NCBI GenBank assembly: GCA_964495595.1
Contig: CAZBWH010000001.1
Location: forward strand, 26,538 to 90,537
Direction of reading: 5' to 3'
Source: CALMFQ01 sp964495595
GTDB taxonomy: Bacteria > Pseudomonadota > Gammaproteobacteria > Burkholderiales > SCOH01
Length of the DNA: 64,000 nucleotides
In this document: in pieces, positions 17,353 to 25,916 of the stretch
Layout: every line of letters begins with the position of its first letter
Numbering within the stretch: the first letter of the stretch is position 1
Notes under the pieces: generated by a model
Told to the model about the DNA's origin: nothing
Database searches by the model: none
What the model saw: the letters and a program-made list of their open reading frames with translations, nothing else
Translations under genes and position numbers: made by a program

Positions 17353-18837
17353 TCAGCGACTGCGGGTACGCTGCACCGCGTCCAGCCAACCGCGGTACAG
17401 CGCGTCGCGACGCTGCGGCTCGGCTTCCGGATAAAAAGCCCGCTCCAGTTGCCACTTGGTGGCCAGCTCGTCGAGCGACTGGTAAATGCCGGCCCCTAGC
17501 CCGGCCAGATACGCCGCGCCCAGTGCCGTGGTTTCCGGCACCACTGGGCGCTCGACCGGAATATCGAGAATGTCGGCCAGAAACTCCATCACCCAATCGT
17601 TGTTGACCATGCCGCCATCGACGCGCAGCGCTTTCGGCAACGCGGCACCGTCAGCCTGCATCGCTTCGAGCAGGTCGCGCGACTGGTAGCACACGGATTC
17701 CAGCGCGGCCCGGACAATGTGGGCAATGCCCGAATCGCGGGTCAGGCCGACAATCGCACCACGCGCCAGCGGATCCCAGTACGGGGCGCCGAGGCCGGTG
17801 AATGCCGGCACCAGATACACGCCGCCGGTGCCAGTCACCCGCCGCGCCAGTTCTTCGGTTTCGCTGGCATGGCGCACCATCTGCAGCGCATCGCGCAACC
17901 ACTGTACCGCCGCACCGGCAATGAAGATGCTGCCTTCCAGTGCATAAACCGGCTTGCCGTTGAGCCGGTAGGCAATGGTGGTGAGCAGGCGGTTGTTCGA
18001 CTGGACCGCAGTTTCGCCGGTATTCAGCACCATGAAACAGCCGGTGCCGTAGGTGCTCTTGATCATGCCGGGCGCAAAACAGGCCTGACCGACCGTGGCC
18101 GCCTGCTGGTCGCCGGCCATGCCACGGACCGGAATGCGGGCCCCGAACAGGCTTTCGTCGGTATGGCCGTAGTCGGCGGCGTTGTCACGCACATCCGGCA
18201 ACAGCGCTCGCGGGATGTCGAAAAAAGCCAGCAGTTCATCATCCCACTGCTGGGTGTGGATATTGAACAACAGCGTGCGGGCCGCGTTGGTGGCATCGGT
18301 CGCATGTACCCGGCCGCCGGTCAGGCGCCAGAGCAGGAAGCTGTCGATGGTGCCGAACGCCAGCTCGCCGCGTTCGGCGCGAGCACGGGCACCGGGAATT
18401 TCATCCAGCAGCCATTTGATCTTGGTAGCGGAAAAATACGGGTCGAGCAGCAGGCCAGTTTTGGATGCCAGCCATTTTTCCTTGTCCGGCGAATACATGG
18501 CTTGGCACTGCGGTGCGGTGCGGCGGTCCTGCCAGACAATGGCATGATGAATCGGTTTGCCGGTTGCCCGATCCCAGAGAATGGTGGTTTCACGCTGGTT
18601 GGTGATGCCGATCGCGGCAATGCTGGCCGGCGTGACGCCGTTGCTGTTGAGCGCCTGCTGGCAAACACGCACGGTATCCGCCCAGATTTGTTCGGGGTCG
18701 TGCTCCACCCACCCCTCGGAGGGGAAAATCTGCGGCAGCTCCTGCTGCGCCTTGCTGACCGGCCGGCCCTGAAAATCGAACACAATCGCACGGGAACTGG
18801 TCGTGCCCTGATCTATGGCGAGCAAAAACTGAGACAT
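17353..18837 (-). CDS. glpK: Glycerol kinase
   Basis: This 494-residue FGGY-family kinase phosphorylates glycerol to sn-glycerol-3-phosphate with ATP. It starts with the phosphate-1 loop [17 protein letters not shown], contains [10 protein letters not shown] in the substrate region and [11 protein letters not shown] in the phosphate-2 region. It ends after the adenosine-binding [19 protein letters not shown]. The length is exactly that of typical GlpK. The gene is divergent from the DeoR-type regulator at 19051. No glycerol facilitator (glpF) or dehydrogenase (glpD) is present in the window. Confidence 0.96.
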   Translation of the reverse strand: MSQFLLAIDQGTTSSRAIVFDFQGRPVSKAQQELPQIFPSEGWVEHDPEQIWADTVRVCQQALNSNGVTPASIAAIGITNQRETTILWDRATGKPIHHAIVWQDRRTAPQCQAMYSPDKEKWLASKTGLLLDPYFSATKIKWLLDEIPGARARAERGELAFGTIDSFLLWRLTGGRVHATDATNAARTLLFNIHTQQWDDELLAFFDIPRALLPDVRDNAADYGHTDESLFGARIPVRGMAGDQQAATVGQACFAPGMIKSTYGTGCFMVLNTGETAVQSNNRLLTTIAYRLNGKPVYALEGSIFIAGAAVQWLRDALQMVRHASETEELARRVTGTGGVYLVPAFTGLGAPYWDPLARGAIVGLTRDSGIAHIVRAALESVCYQSRDLLEAMQADGAALPKALRVDGGMVNNDWVMEFLADILDIPVERPVVPETTALGAAYLAGLGAGIYQSLDELATKWQLERAFYPEAEPQRRDALYRGWLDAVQRTRSR

Positions 18838-18850
18838 AACCCCTCTTTAT

Positions 18851-18870
18851 TTTCTATATCGAACAAACAT
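18851..18870. promoter_or_regulatory. Candidate GlpR operator in the glpK-glpR intergenic region
   Basis: The 213-base gap between glpK and glpR holds an AT-rich stretch just upstream of glpK with TATATCGAAC and, on the other strand, TGTTCGATATAG. The TTCGATA core recalls GlpR half-sites of enterics and pseudomonads. The match is by eye only and a second half-site is imperfect. Confidence 0.35.
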
Positions 18871-19050
18871 TGTCATTTTGCCACGAAGCCGGGCAAGATG
18901 CTTCACAATCAAACACTTCGACAGCCTGTTATGGCTTTGGCATTCGACAGCCATTCAGTTTAGAATCCCGGCGCAATAAATGCCGGTGGCACAAGCGATT
19001 TTCAGCGCCTGTTACCGCTACCGGCGCGCACAATCAGAGAGGAAACCGAA

Positions 19051-19821
19051 ATGCGCCAGCCCCGTCACGACCGTATCGTTGAGCTCATCAAGCAGCACGG
19101 CTACATGTCGATCGACGCGCTGGCCCGCGAACTGGATGTCACGCCGCAAACCATCCGCCGCGACATCAACATGCTGGCCGAAGAGGACATCCTGCGCCGC
19201 TACCACGGTGGCGCCGGACTGGGCAGCACCAGTGTGCAGAACGAAGACTATCTCAAACGCAAAAACTGGAACCAGCAGGAAAAAGACCGCATTGCCTCGC
19301 TGGTGGCCGAGCACATTCCGGACAATTCATCGCTGTTCATGAACATCGGCACCACGGTCGAATCGGTTGCCCGTGCCCTGCTCAACCACAGCGGGCTGAA
19401 AATCATTACCAACAATCTGAACGTGGCGTCGATCTTTTCCGGACGGGAAGAATTTGAAGTCACCATCGCCGGCGGCACCGTGCGCCAGCGCGACGGGGGC
19501 ATTATTGGCGAGGCAACCATCGACTTCATCCGCCAGTTCAAGGTGGATTACGCGGTGATGGGTATCTCCGGCATCGACGAAGACGGCACCCTGCTGGATT
19601 TCGATTACCGTGAAGTGCGCGTGGCCCAGGCCATGATTGAACATGCGCGCAAAATTTATCTGGTGGCCGACCACAGCAAGATCGGCCGCAATGCCGTGGT
19701 ACGGCTGGGGCACATCAGCCAGGTCAGTGCGATGTTCACCGACATTCCGCTGCCCGAATCACTGCAGCAGCAGGCCGAGCAGGCTGGCTTGCAGGTTTAC
19801 CTGGCCGGCACCGCCGACTGA
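19051..19821 (+). CDS. glpR: DeoR-family repressor, probably GlpR
   Basis: This 256-residue regulator has an N-terminal DeoR helix-turn-helix ([20 protein letters not shown] ... [15 protein letters not shown], residues 3-55). A C-terminal phosphosugar-sensor domain carries [14 protein letters not shown] and [17 protein letters not shown]. The divergent glpK gene identifies it as the glycerol-3-phosphate-responsive repressor rather than another DeoR member. It is expected to bind the shared intergenic region and be released by glycerol-3-phosphate. Its last 25 bases overlap the convergent lipoprotein gene. Confidence 0.9.
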   Translation: MRQPRHDRIVELIKQHGYMSIDALARELDVTPQTIRRDINMLAEEDILRRYHGGAGLGSTSVQNEDYLKRKNWNQQEKDRIASLVAEHIPDNSSLFMNIGTTVESVARALLNHSGLKIITNNLNVASIFSGREEFEVTIAGGTVRQRDGGIIGEATIDFIRQFKVDYAVMGISGIDEDGTLLDFDYREVRVAQAMIEHARKIYLVADHSKIGRNAVVRLGHISQVSAMFTDIPLPESLQQQAEQAGLQVYLAGTAD

Positions 19822-20468
19822 CCCGCCGCCAGCGCCAGGATTTCTGCCTCCAGCCGGCCATTGGCCGCACACCGGGTGGGTGCATTGGCAAACGCCGCCC
19901 GCTCCCCCCCGGCAAACACCAGCTCGTCACGGGTGCGGATCGGCGGTACGCCTTCTGCCACGGCCAGCTGGCTGCGCGTCAACCGATAGCGCACGGCCAG
20001 CGTGATCTCGGTCTGCGCCGCTGCAACCGGCTGCCACTGCAGGCTGGCCTGCGCAGCCAGTTCCAGCTGACGGGTCACCCCGTACAGCTTGCCCTTGAGC
20101 GGCAAACGGTAACGATGCATCGCCTGCGCGGCGGGAAAACGGCTCTCGGCCAACCCGTTGCCAGCCGGCACGGTTACCATGCCGCAATCGACGTAGCGCT
20201 GCGGATCGGCCTGCAGTGACACCACCAGACCCGCTGCAGAGTCCTGCTCGATCCGGAATCCCTGCGCCTTCAACCGCCGCAGCAGCCGTTCGCGCACGGC
20301 AGCAGGATCACCCGACACCCGCCGCGCATCCGGCACCGCAACCACCGCCCCTGCGGCCACGGCCGGAGCAGGGGCAGCGGGCGATGCGGATGGCCCGACA
20401 CCGGCACACGCCGCCAGCCAGCTGGCCAGCGTCACCGCCAGCCCGGTTTTGATCTTGCACCACACCAT
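19797..20468 (-). CDS. Lipoprotein of unknown function
   Basis: This 223-residue protein has a lipoprotein signal: [20 protein letters not shown] followed by the lipobox LAAC, then an Ala/Pro-rich linker (about residues 25-50). The rest is an alpha/beta domain with no family I recognise; two further cysteines (in VDCGMV and TRCAAN) may pair. I chose the ATG at 20468 because AAGGAGG lies just upstream. It is convergent with glpR, overlapping by 25 bases, and divergent from the SPFH operon. Probably envelope-anchored; the role is unknown. Confidence 0.6.
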   Translation of the reverse strand: MVWCKIKTGLAVTLASWLAACAGVGPSASPAAPAPAVAAGAVVAVPDARRVSGDPAAVRERLLRRLKAQGFRIEQDSAAGLVVSLQADPQRYVDCGMVTVPAGNGLAESRFPAAQAMHRYRLPLKGKLYGVTRQLELAAQASLQWQPVAAAQTEITLAVRYRLTRSQLAVAEGVPPIRTRDELVFAGGERAAFANAPTRCAANGRLEAEILALAAGQSAVPAR

Positions 20469-20668
20469 CCGGCCCTCCTTGTCTGGGCGCGCATTGTGCG
20501 CCACCAGCGGCCAAATGAAAACCGCAGGCCTGGCCGCCGGCAGGCGCCAGCACGATAAATACCCGGAGCACAGCCCATCGGCCAACACGCCGCGAGCCCT
20601 GATTTTGCCTACAATACAGCCAACATTGCGCGCTGCCGTGCATGATTCCACTTACTGAGGAGACCGCC

Positions 20669-21694
20669 GTGGGTTTGTTTGATTTCATCAAGAAGCAGTT
20701 TGTCGATGTCATTCACTGGACCGAAGAGACAGACGGCGTACTGGTCAGCCGCTATCCGATGCAGGACTTCGAAATCCAGTACGGCGCCCAGCTCACCGTG
20801 CGCGATTCGCAGCTGGCGATGTTCGTCGATCAGGGCAAGGTGGCCGACGTCTTTGTTCCGGGCGGCCCGTACACGCTGAACACGCAAACGCTGCCACTGC
20901 TGACCAACCTGAAAAACTGGGACAAGCTGTTCGAATCGCCGTTCAAGTCGGATGTGTATTTCTTCAGCACCCGGCTGCAGCTGGATCGCAAATGGGGCAC
21001 ACCCAACCCGATCACCATCCGCGACAAGGATTTCGGCATTGTCCGGCTGCGCGCCTTTGGTATTTACAGCTACCGCATCAGCGACCCGGTGAAGTTTTAC
21101 AAGGAAGTATCCGGCACCCGCGAAACCTACACCGTCGAAGAGCTGGACGGCCAGCTGCGCGCCCTGGTGATCAGCGGCATGACCGATCTGTTCGCCCAGT
21201 CCGGCGTACCATTCCTCGACATGGCGGCCAATCAGGATGAGCTGGGCAGCCAGTTGAAAGCCAAGCTGACTGAACAATTCGCCCGCTACGGGCTGGAGCT
21301 CGACCAGTTCAACGTACAGAACGTGTCGCTGCCGGAAGATCTGCAGAAAGTGCTCGATCAACGCATCGGCATGAATATCGCCGGCGATCTGAACAAGCTG
21401 ACCCAATACAACGTCGCGCAAAGCATTCCGATCGCCGCAGCCAACGAAGGCGGCGCGGCCGGGGTGGGTGCCGGACTGGGCGCCGGGGTAGCAATGGGGC
21501 AAGCGATGATGGGCGCCCTCTCGCAGGCAATGACGCCGGCTGCAGCCCCTGCGGCATCCCCCGCCGTGACCGCTGCACCGGCCGAAGACCCGCTGGCGCT
21601 GATCGAGAAGCTGCATGGACTGATGGAAAAAGGCATTCTGTCGGCAGAAGAATTTGCCGCCAAGAAAGCCGAATTGCTCAAGAAACTGATGTAA
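20669..21694 (+). CDS. SPFH-SHOCT protein, YdjI/virion-core-like
   Basis: This 341-residue protein opens MGLFDFIKKQFVDVIHWTEE and has an SPFH (stomatin/prohibitin-like) domain over about residues 15-230. A Gly/Ala-rich helical linker (about 255-300) and a C-terminal SHOCT-type bihelical segment, DPLALIEKLHGLMEKGILSA ... KKAELLKKLM, follow. The GTG at 20669 is preferred because GAGGAG lies upstream. Family members (COG4260) form membrane-associated scaffolds and often accompany PspA-like stress proteins, although many end in a zinc ribbon rather than SHOCT. It is the first gene of a five-gene operon with DUF4178, DUF350 and a spermidine-synthase-like protein, and probably organises the others at the membrane. 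Confidence 0.8.
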   Translation: MGLFDFIKKQFVDVIHWTEETDGVLVSRYPMQDFEIQYGAQLTVRDSQLAMFVDQGKVADVFVPGGPYTLNTQTLPLLTNLKNWDKLFESPFKSDVYFFSTRLQLDRKWGTPNPITIRDKDFGIVRLRAFGIYSYRISDPVKFYKEVSGTRETYTVEELDGQLRALVISGMTDLFAQSGVPFLDMAANQDELGSQLKAKLTEQFARYGLELDQFNVQNVSLPEDLQKVLDQRIGMNIAGDLNKLTQYNVAQSIPIAAANEGGAAGVGAGLGAGVAMGQAMMGALSQAMTPAAAPAASPAVTAAPAEDPLALIEKLHGLMEKGILSAEEFAAKKAELLKKLM

Positions 21695-21709
21695 ACCCGC
21701 ACCCTCTCC

Positions 21710-23611
21710 GTGAAAACTGCCAACTGCCCATCCTGCGGTGCGCCGGTCGAATTTCATTCGGCGCACTCGGTCATGGCCGTGTGCTCGTTCTGCCAGAGCA
21801 CACTGGTTCGCCATGATGTAAACATCGAAGACATCGGCAAGATGGCCGCGCTGGCCATTGACGCCAGCCCAATCCGCCGTGGCATGGTCGGCCGCTACCG
21901 GGGTACCGCCTTCGCGGTGATTGGCCGGATACAGCAGCAATACCCGGACGGCTACTGGAATGAATGGTTCCTGCTGTTTGACGATCAGCGAGAAGGCTGG
22001 CTATCCGAGGGATCGGGCCAGTTTTATCTGACCTTCCCGGCTGAGAACAAAACCGTACTGCCGCCGTTTTCCCAGCTCCGGGTTGACATGCAGCTCAAGC
22101 TGAACGGCCAGTTTTTTACCGTCACCAATCTGGAAACCGCCCGCTGCGTGGCCGGCGAGGGTGAGTTGCCGTTCCGGGTCGGTGCCGGATTCGAATCGCC
22201 TGCCGCCGATCTGCGCAACAGCCAGTCGTTTGCCAGCATTGATTACAGCGATGACCCGCCCCGGTTGTATCTGGGCGAAACAGTCGAATTGAAATCACTG
22301 CAGCTCGACGCCAGCGGTGCCGCGGCAGTCGAACCAGCCAGGGTCACTGATCTGTCAGCCTTTCAGTGCCCCAGCTGCGCCGCACCACTGGCAACCCACA
22401 GCAAGGATATCCAGACGGTCGCCTGCGGCAGCTGCGGTGCCGTCATCGACACCAGCAACCGCAACCTGGACATCCTGTCCAGAGTACGGTCGGCCGAAAA
22501 AATCCAGCCGGCCCTGCCGCTGGGCAGCCAGGGCCGGCTGCGCGGCGACAACTACACCGTCATCGGCTTTTTGCGCCGCAAAACAGTCATCGAGGGCCTC
22601 ACCTACGACTGGGATGAATACCTGCTCTACAGCGACAAAGAGGGGTTTCGCTGGCTCACGGAATCAGACGGCCACTGGAATCTGGCCAAAGGCCTGTCCG
22701 GCCTGCCACGGGTCAGCCAGGGCAGCCACCCCAGCGTCAGCTACCTGGGCACCGACTACCCACACTTCCAGACCTGCACGGCTGCCATCAGCTATGTAGT
22801 CGGCGAGTTTTACTGGAAAGTGAAACAAGGCGACAGCGCCGAGTGTTCGGACTTTGTCGCCCCGCCACTAATGCTATCCCGCGAGCGCACCGAACGGGAG
22901 ATCGCCTGGAGCATTGCCGAATACCTGCCCAAAGCCGACATCGAAGCCGCCTTCAAGGTCAGCCTGCCCGACCCCATCGGCATCGCCCCCAACCAGCCCA
23001 GCCCGCACGCCAGCACCGCCCCCTACTGGAAGCTGTTCTGGCTGCTGTCCGCGCTGGCACTGGTGCTGCAGATCAGCTTTGTCGCCGCAGCACGCAACCA
23101 GCGGGTACTGCAGCACACCCTGACCCTCGCCCCCAGCGAAACCGCCGGTAGCTGGACCAGCGAACCCTTTACCATTGACGGCCGGCGCAGCAATGTCGCC
23201 ATCCGCGAAAACGCCAACGTGCGCAATCACTGGGTGTATCTGGACATGGCGCTAATCAACACCACTACCGGCGACGTCCACAAACTCGGCCGTGAGGTCA
23301 GCTACTACTACGGATCGGACAGCGACGGCGCCTGGAGCGAAGGCAGTAACGAAGACGAAGCCTTCCTGACCGACATCCCCCCCGGCCGCTACGTGCTGGA
23401 GGTCGACGCCGAAACCGCAGGCAATCACCCCGACACCCTGTTTGCCAACATCGCCGTCTACCGCGACGTACCGGTATGGGCCAATTTCTGGGCGCTGGAA
23501 CTGCTGCTGTTGTGCTTCCCACTGTTGGCGTGGTGGCGAAGCTGGCAGTACGAAGTCAAACGCTGGGCCGAATCCGACCACCCCAAAGTCACCAGCTCGG
23601 AGGACGACTGA
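21710..23611 (+). CDS. Membrane protein with two zinc ribbons and two DUF4178 modules
   Basis: This 633-residue protein contains two similar modules. Each starts with a CxxC...CxxC zinc ribbon (C6/C9/C25/C28 and C220/C223/C239/C242), followed by a DUF4178 beta domain with the recurring GxYRGTAFAVIGRIQ and GDNYTVIGFLRRK pattern and a WNEWFLLF/WDEYLLYS strand. Two membrane segments (about residues 440-462 and 595-615) flank a luminal or periplasmic domain. The start is GTG, 15 bases after the SPFH gene. The zinc ribbons may bind the SPFH partner or nucleic acid. No enzyme activity can be assigned. Its stop overlaps the next ATG. Confidence 0.75.
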   Translation: MKTANCPSCGAPVEFHSAHSVMAVCSFCQSTLVRHDVNIEDIGKMAALAIDASPIRRGMVGRYRGTAFAVIGRIQQQYPDGYWNEWFLLFDDQREGWLSEGSGQFYLTFPAENKTVLPPFSQLRVDMQLKLNGQFFTVTNLETARCVAGEGELPFRVGAGFESPAADLRNSQSFASIDYSDDPPRLYLGETVELKSLQLDASGAAAVEPARVTDLSAFQCPSCAAPLATHSKDIQTVACGSCGAVIDTSNRNLDILSRVRSAEKIQPALPLGSQGRLRGDNYTVIGFLRRKTVIEGLTYDWDEYLLYSDKEGFRWLTESDGHWNLAKGLSGLPRVSQGSHPSVSYLGTDYPHFQTCTAAISYVVGEFYWKVKQGDSAECSDFVAPPLMLSRERTEREIAWSIAEYLPKADIEAAFKVSLPDPIGIAPNQPSPHASTAPYWKLFWLLSALALVLQISFVAAARNQRVLQHTLTLAPSETAGSWTSEPFTIDGRRSNVAIRENANVRNHWVYLDMALINTTTGDVHKLGREVSYYYGSDSDGAWSEGSNEDEAFLTDIPPGRYVLEVDAETAGNHPDTLFANIAVYRDVPVWANFWALELLLLCFPLLAWWRSWQYEVKRWAESDHPKVTSSEDD

Positions 23612-23754
23612 TGCAGCGCCTGTTCGCCATGATCGGCATCGCCGCCTTCTCGCTGTACTCGTGGGCCACATTCAACGGCAAATCGATTCTGGGCTCGGAT
23701 GAACAGAGCCGCGAAAACAAGGGCAGCGGCTACGCCCGCAGCTATCACAAATAA
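23611..23754 (+). CDS. 47-residue single-pass membrane peptide
   Basis: This small protein starts at an ATG overlapping the DUF4178 stop (TGATG) and reads MQRLFAMIGIAAFSLYSWAT, a hydrophobic N-terminal helix. A short polar tail ends SGYARSYHK. It ends 11 bases before the DUF350 gene, whose AAGGAG ribosome site lies between them. The overlap and the operon position support genuine translation. I do not recognise the family. The most likely role is an accessory subunit of the DUF4178/DUF350 membrane assembly. Confidence 0.65.
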   Translation: MQRLFAMIGIAAFSLYSWATFNGKSILGSDEQSRENKGSGYARSYHK

Positions 23755-23765
23755 AGGAGCCACAC

Positions 23766-23984
23766 ATGCACGACATCCTCACCCCCAGCTATTTCATCAG
23801 CTCGCTACTGTATTCGCTGCTGGGCGTAATAGTGTTCTGGGTCGCCTTCATCATCATCGACAAGCTCACCCCCTACGACCTCTGGAAAGGCATCGTCGAA
23901 GACAAGAACCAGGCACTGGCCACCGTCGTCGCAGCCATGTGCCTGGGGATCGCCATCATCGTCGCCGCCGCCATACACGGCTGA
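23766..23984 (+). CDS. DUF350 (YjfL-type) membrane protein
   Basis: This 72-residue protein has two hydrophobic helices (LLYSLLGVIVFWVAFIIID and ATVVAAMCLGIAIIVAAAI) joined by the conserved polar loop KLTPYDLWKGIVEDKNQA. This is the DUF350 signature half: the family usually has two such hairpins, and this is the single-hairpin form. AAGGAG lies seven bases upstream of the ATG. DUF350 genes repeatedly neighbour PspA, spermidine-synthase-like and DUF4178 genes in bacteria, which supports this being one system. Its biochemical role is unknown. Confidence 0.85.
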   Translation: MHDILTPSYFISSLLYSLLGVIVFWVAFIIIDKLTPYDLWKGIVEDKNQALATVVAAMCLGIAIIVAAAIHG

Positions 23985-24002
23985 GCCACCGCAACAGCCC
24001 TC

Positions 24003-24079
24003 CGGCCTGCAAGCCAATCCCAGAGCGGCGCGCAGGCCAGTCTGCAAGCCAATCCCAGAGCGGTCTGCAGCCCGATGCC
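24003..24079. repeat. GC-rich palindromic repeat, copy B (tandem)
   Basis: Two tandem units, each CTGCAAGCCAATCCCAGAGC, sit 35 bases apart and are flanked by GGCCTGC and CTGCAGCCCG. They fall inside the SPFH operon, between the DUF350 gene and the spermidine-synthase-like gene. They belong to the repeat family of copy A and could form a hairpin in the mRNA between the two genes. Confidence 0.65.
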
Positions 24080-24108
24080 TTTTACACTCGCCTTCATCGT
24101 CCCGACCC

Positions 24109-25608
24109 ATGCGCTTCGCCCTGCTGTTTTCCGTCTTCGTGGTCGCCTCGTGCGGCCTGGCTTATGAACTGATCGCCGGCGCCCTCTCCAGCTATCTCAT
24201 TGGCGACTCCGTCCTCCAGTTTTCCACCATCATCGGCGTCTACCTGTTTGCCATGGGCTGCGGATCGTACCTCTCCCGCTTCATCGTCCACGGCGTCGCC
24301 GCCCGCTTCGTCCAGATCGAACTGCTGGTCGGCCTCATCGGCGGCTACTCCGCCGCCACCCTGTTCTGGGTGTACGCCTTCCTCACTGCACCGTTCAAAC
24401 TGGTTCTGTACGGACTCGTTTTCCTGATCGGCATGCTGGTCGGGCTGGAAATCCCCCTGGTCATGCGCCTGCTGGAAAAAAAAATCCAGTTCCGCGACCT
24501 GGTCTCGCAAGTGCTCACCTTCGACTACCTCGGCGCACTCGCCGTCTCGCTGCTGTTCCCCCTGCTGCTCGCCCCCCATCTCGGCATGATCCGCTCAGCC
24601 CTGCTGTTCGGCCTGCTCAACGCAGCCATCGCCCTGTGGACCATCTGGCTGTTCCGCGATCAGCTTCCCGAGCGCCGCGCCCTCACCGGGGTCGGATCAA
24701 TCGTCCTCCTGGTCCTGGCCGGCGGCTTTGTCGGCTCAGACAAACTCACCCAGTTTGCCGAAACCAGCCTCTACCAGGACGACATCGTCCTCACCGAAAC
24801 CACCCCCTACCAGCGCATCGTCCTCACCCGCTGGAAAGACGACTACCGCCTGTTTCTCAACGGCAACCTGCAGTTCTCCTCCCGCGACGAATACCGCTAC
24901 CACGAAGCCCTGGTCCACCCCGGCCTCGCCAGCCTGCCGTGGGCCCGCCGCGTACTCGTACTTGGCGGCGGCGACGGCCTCGCCGTACGCGAAATCCTCA
25001 AATACCCGCAGATCGAATCGATCACCCTGGTCGACCTCGACCCAAGCATGACCCGCATGTTCCGCGAAGTCCCCCTGCTGCGCCAGCTCAACCAGCACGC
25101 ACTGCAATCCCCCAAGGTCCACATCGTCAACACCGACGCCTTCGCCTGGCTGGAACAACAACCGCACGTATTCGACTTCATCGTCGTCGACTTTCCCGAC
25201 CCCACCAACTACGCCGTCGGCAAACTCTACACCAACACCTTCTACCGCCTGCTGGAACGCCACCTCAACGCCCGCGGCCGCGCCGTCATCCAGGCCACCT
25301 CCCCGCTGTACGCCCGCCAATCGTACTGGACCGTCGTCAACACCATCGAAAGCATCGGCCTGCAAACCGCCCCCTACCACGCCCTCGTACCCGCATTCGG
25401 CGAATGGGGCTACATCCTCGCCAGCCGCGAACCCTACCAGCCCCCCAACCGACTCCCCAACAACCTGCGCTTCATCACCGCCCCCCAACTCCCCACCCTG
25501 TTCAACTTCCCCCCCGACATGTCGCGCGTCGACAGCGAAATCAACCGGCTGAACAACCAGATCCTGGTCAGAACCTTTGAAGCAGAGTGGCGGCAGGTGA
25601 TTCGGTGA
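24109..25608 (+). CDS. Membrane-anchored spermidine-synthase-like protein
   Basis: This 499-residue protein has about seven hydrophobic segments over residues 1-210, then a spermidine synthase-type Rossmann domain. The S-adenosyl-binding VLGGGDGLAVREIL is at residues 284-297 (GGGDG 286-290), LVDLDPSM follows, and VVDFPDPTN carries D361 and D364 at the catalytic aspartate position. The aminopropyl-donor site pattern is kept, but the acceptor is unknown because the N-terminal membrane half replaces the usual small beta domain. Such fusions accompany DUF350 and DUF4178 proteins and are thought to modify membrane or cell-surface polyamines. It is the last gene of the operon. Confidence 0.85.
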   Translation: MRFALLFSVFVVASCGLAYELIAGALSSYLIGDSVLQFSTIIGVYLFAMGCGSYLSRFIVHGVAARFVQIELLVGLIGGYSAATLFWVYAFLTAPFKLVLYGLVFLIGMLVGLEIPLVMRLLEKKIQFRDLVSQVLTFDYLGALAVSLLFPLLLAPHLGMIRSALLFGLLNAAIALWTIWLFRDQLPERRALTGVGSIVLLVLAGGFVGSDKLTQFAETSLYQDDIVLTETTPYQRIVLTRWKDDYRLFLNGNLQFSSRDEYRYHEALVHPGLASLPWARRVLVLGGGDGLAVREILKYPQIESITLVDLDPSMTRMFREVPLLRQLNQHALQSPKVHIVNTDAFAWLEQQPHVFDFIVVDFPDPTNYAVGKLYTNTFYRLLERHLNARGRAVIQATSPLYARQSYWTVVNTIESIGLQTAPYHALVPAFGEWGYILASREPYQPPNRLPNNLRFITAPQLPTLFNFPPDMSRVDSEINRLNNQILVRTFEAEWRQVIR

Positions 25609-25624
25609 GGGACAGAAAAAAGAA

Positions 25625-25644
25625 AACCCGCCTGACGGCGGGTT
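25625..25644 (-). terminator. Hairpin at the end of the SPFH operon
   Basis: AACCCGCC and GGCGGGTT form an eight-base stem with a TGAC loop. On the minus strand it is followed by a T-rich run (TTTTCTTTTTT), so it would end transcription arriving from the right. On the plus strand, where the operon needs it, no U-run follows: the sequence after GGTT is the start of the cassette-like DNA. Confidence 0.55.
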
Positions 25645-25910
25645 GGATACAGAATCTTGCGATTCTTTATTGCAGCAACGGCTCTCACCCCGGAAAACTA
25701 CAACACGACAAAGGCTAGCACAGGAAAAACCATGCAATAAGAAATTGAATACGATCTCGGACTGGATATCGGCTGAGAAATACAAAACACGCTTCGCTCT
25801 ATATGAGCAAAAAATGCGGGGTGGCTCGTGAAAAAATCTAACCCTGCGCTCAAGCGGGACTGGCTTACAGCGGGCTTTCGCCCGCTTCCAGCCGCCCTTT
25901 ACCTTCAATG
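25643..25910 (+). mobile_element. Possible upstream gene cassette ending in attC site 1
   Basis: This 268-base stretch starts at a GTTGGAT motif (25642-25648), which fits the integron core consensus GTTRRRY. It ends at the crossover point of attC site 1. The attC 5' core ATCTAAC is complementary to the GTTGGAT start except for one transition, as expected if both belong to one cassette. The only open frame (62 codons from a TTG at 25643 to 25831) begins at the cassette edge and has no ribosome site, so the cassette may be gene-less. Confidence 0.5.
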
Positions 25911-25916
25911 TTAGAA
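25836..25916 (+). other. attC-like integron recombination site 1
   Basis: This 81-base imperfect palindrome starts with ATCTAAC (RYYYAAC) and ends with GTTAGAA (GTTRRRY except the last base). Inside, AGCGGGC ttt cGCCCGCT forms a terminal hairpin, and GCGGGACTGG faces CCAGCCGCCC. This layout of outer core boxes, inner arms and variable loop is that of attC sites recombined as folded single strands by IntI. The crossover point would be between G25910 and T25911. Confidence 0.75.

Noticed and set aside
20609..21940. A 443-codon minus-strand frame opposite the SPFH gene
   Set aside because: No conserved features; the plus-strand gene has the SPFH start, ribosome site and SHOCT tail.
25643..25831. 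A 62-codon frame from a TTG in the upstream cassette
   Set aside because: The start coincides with the cassette edge, there is no ribosome site and no recognisable protein pattern.
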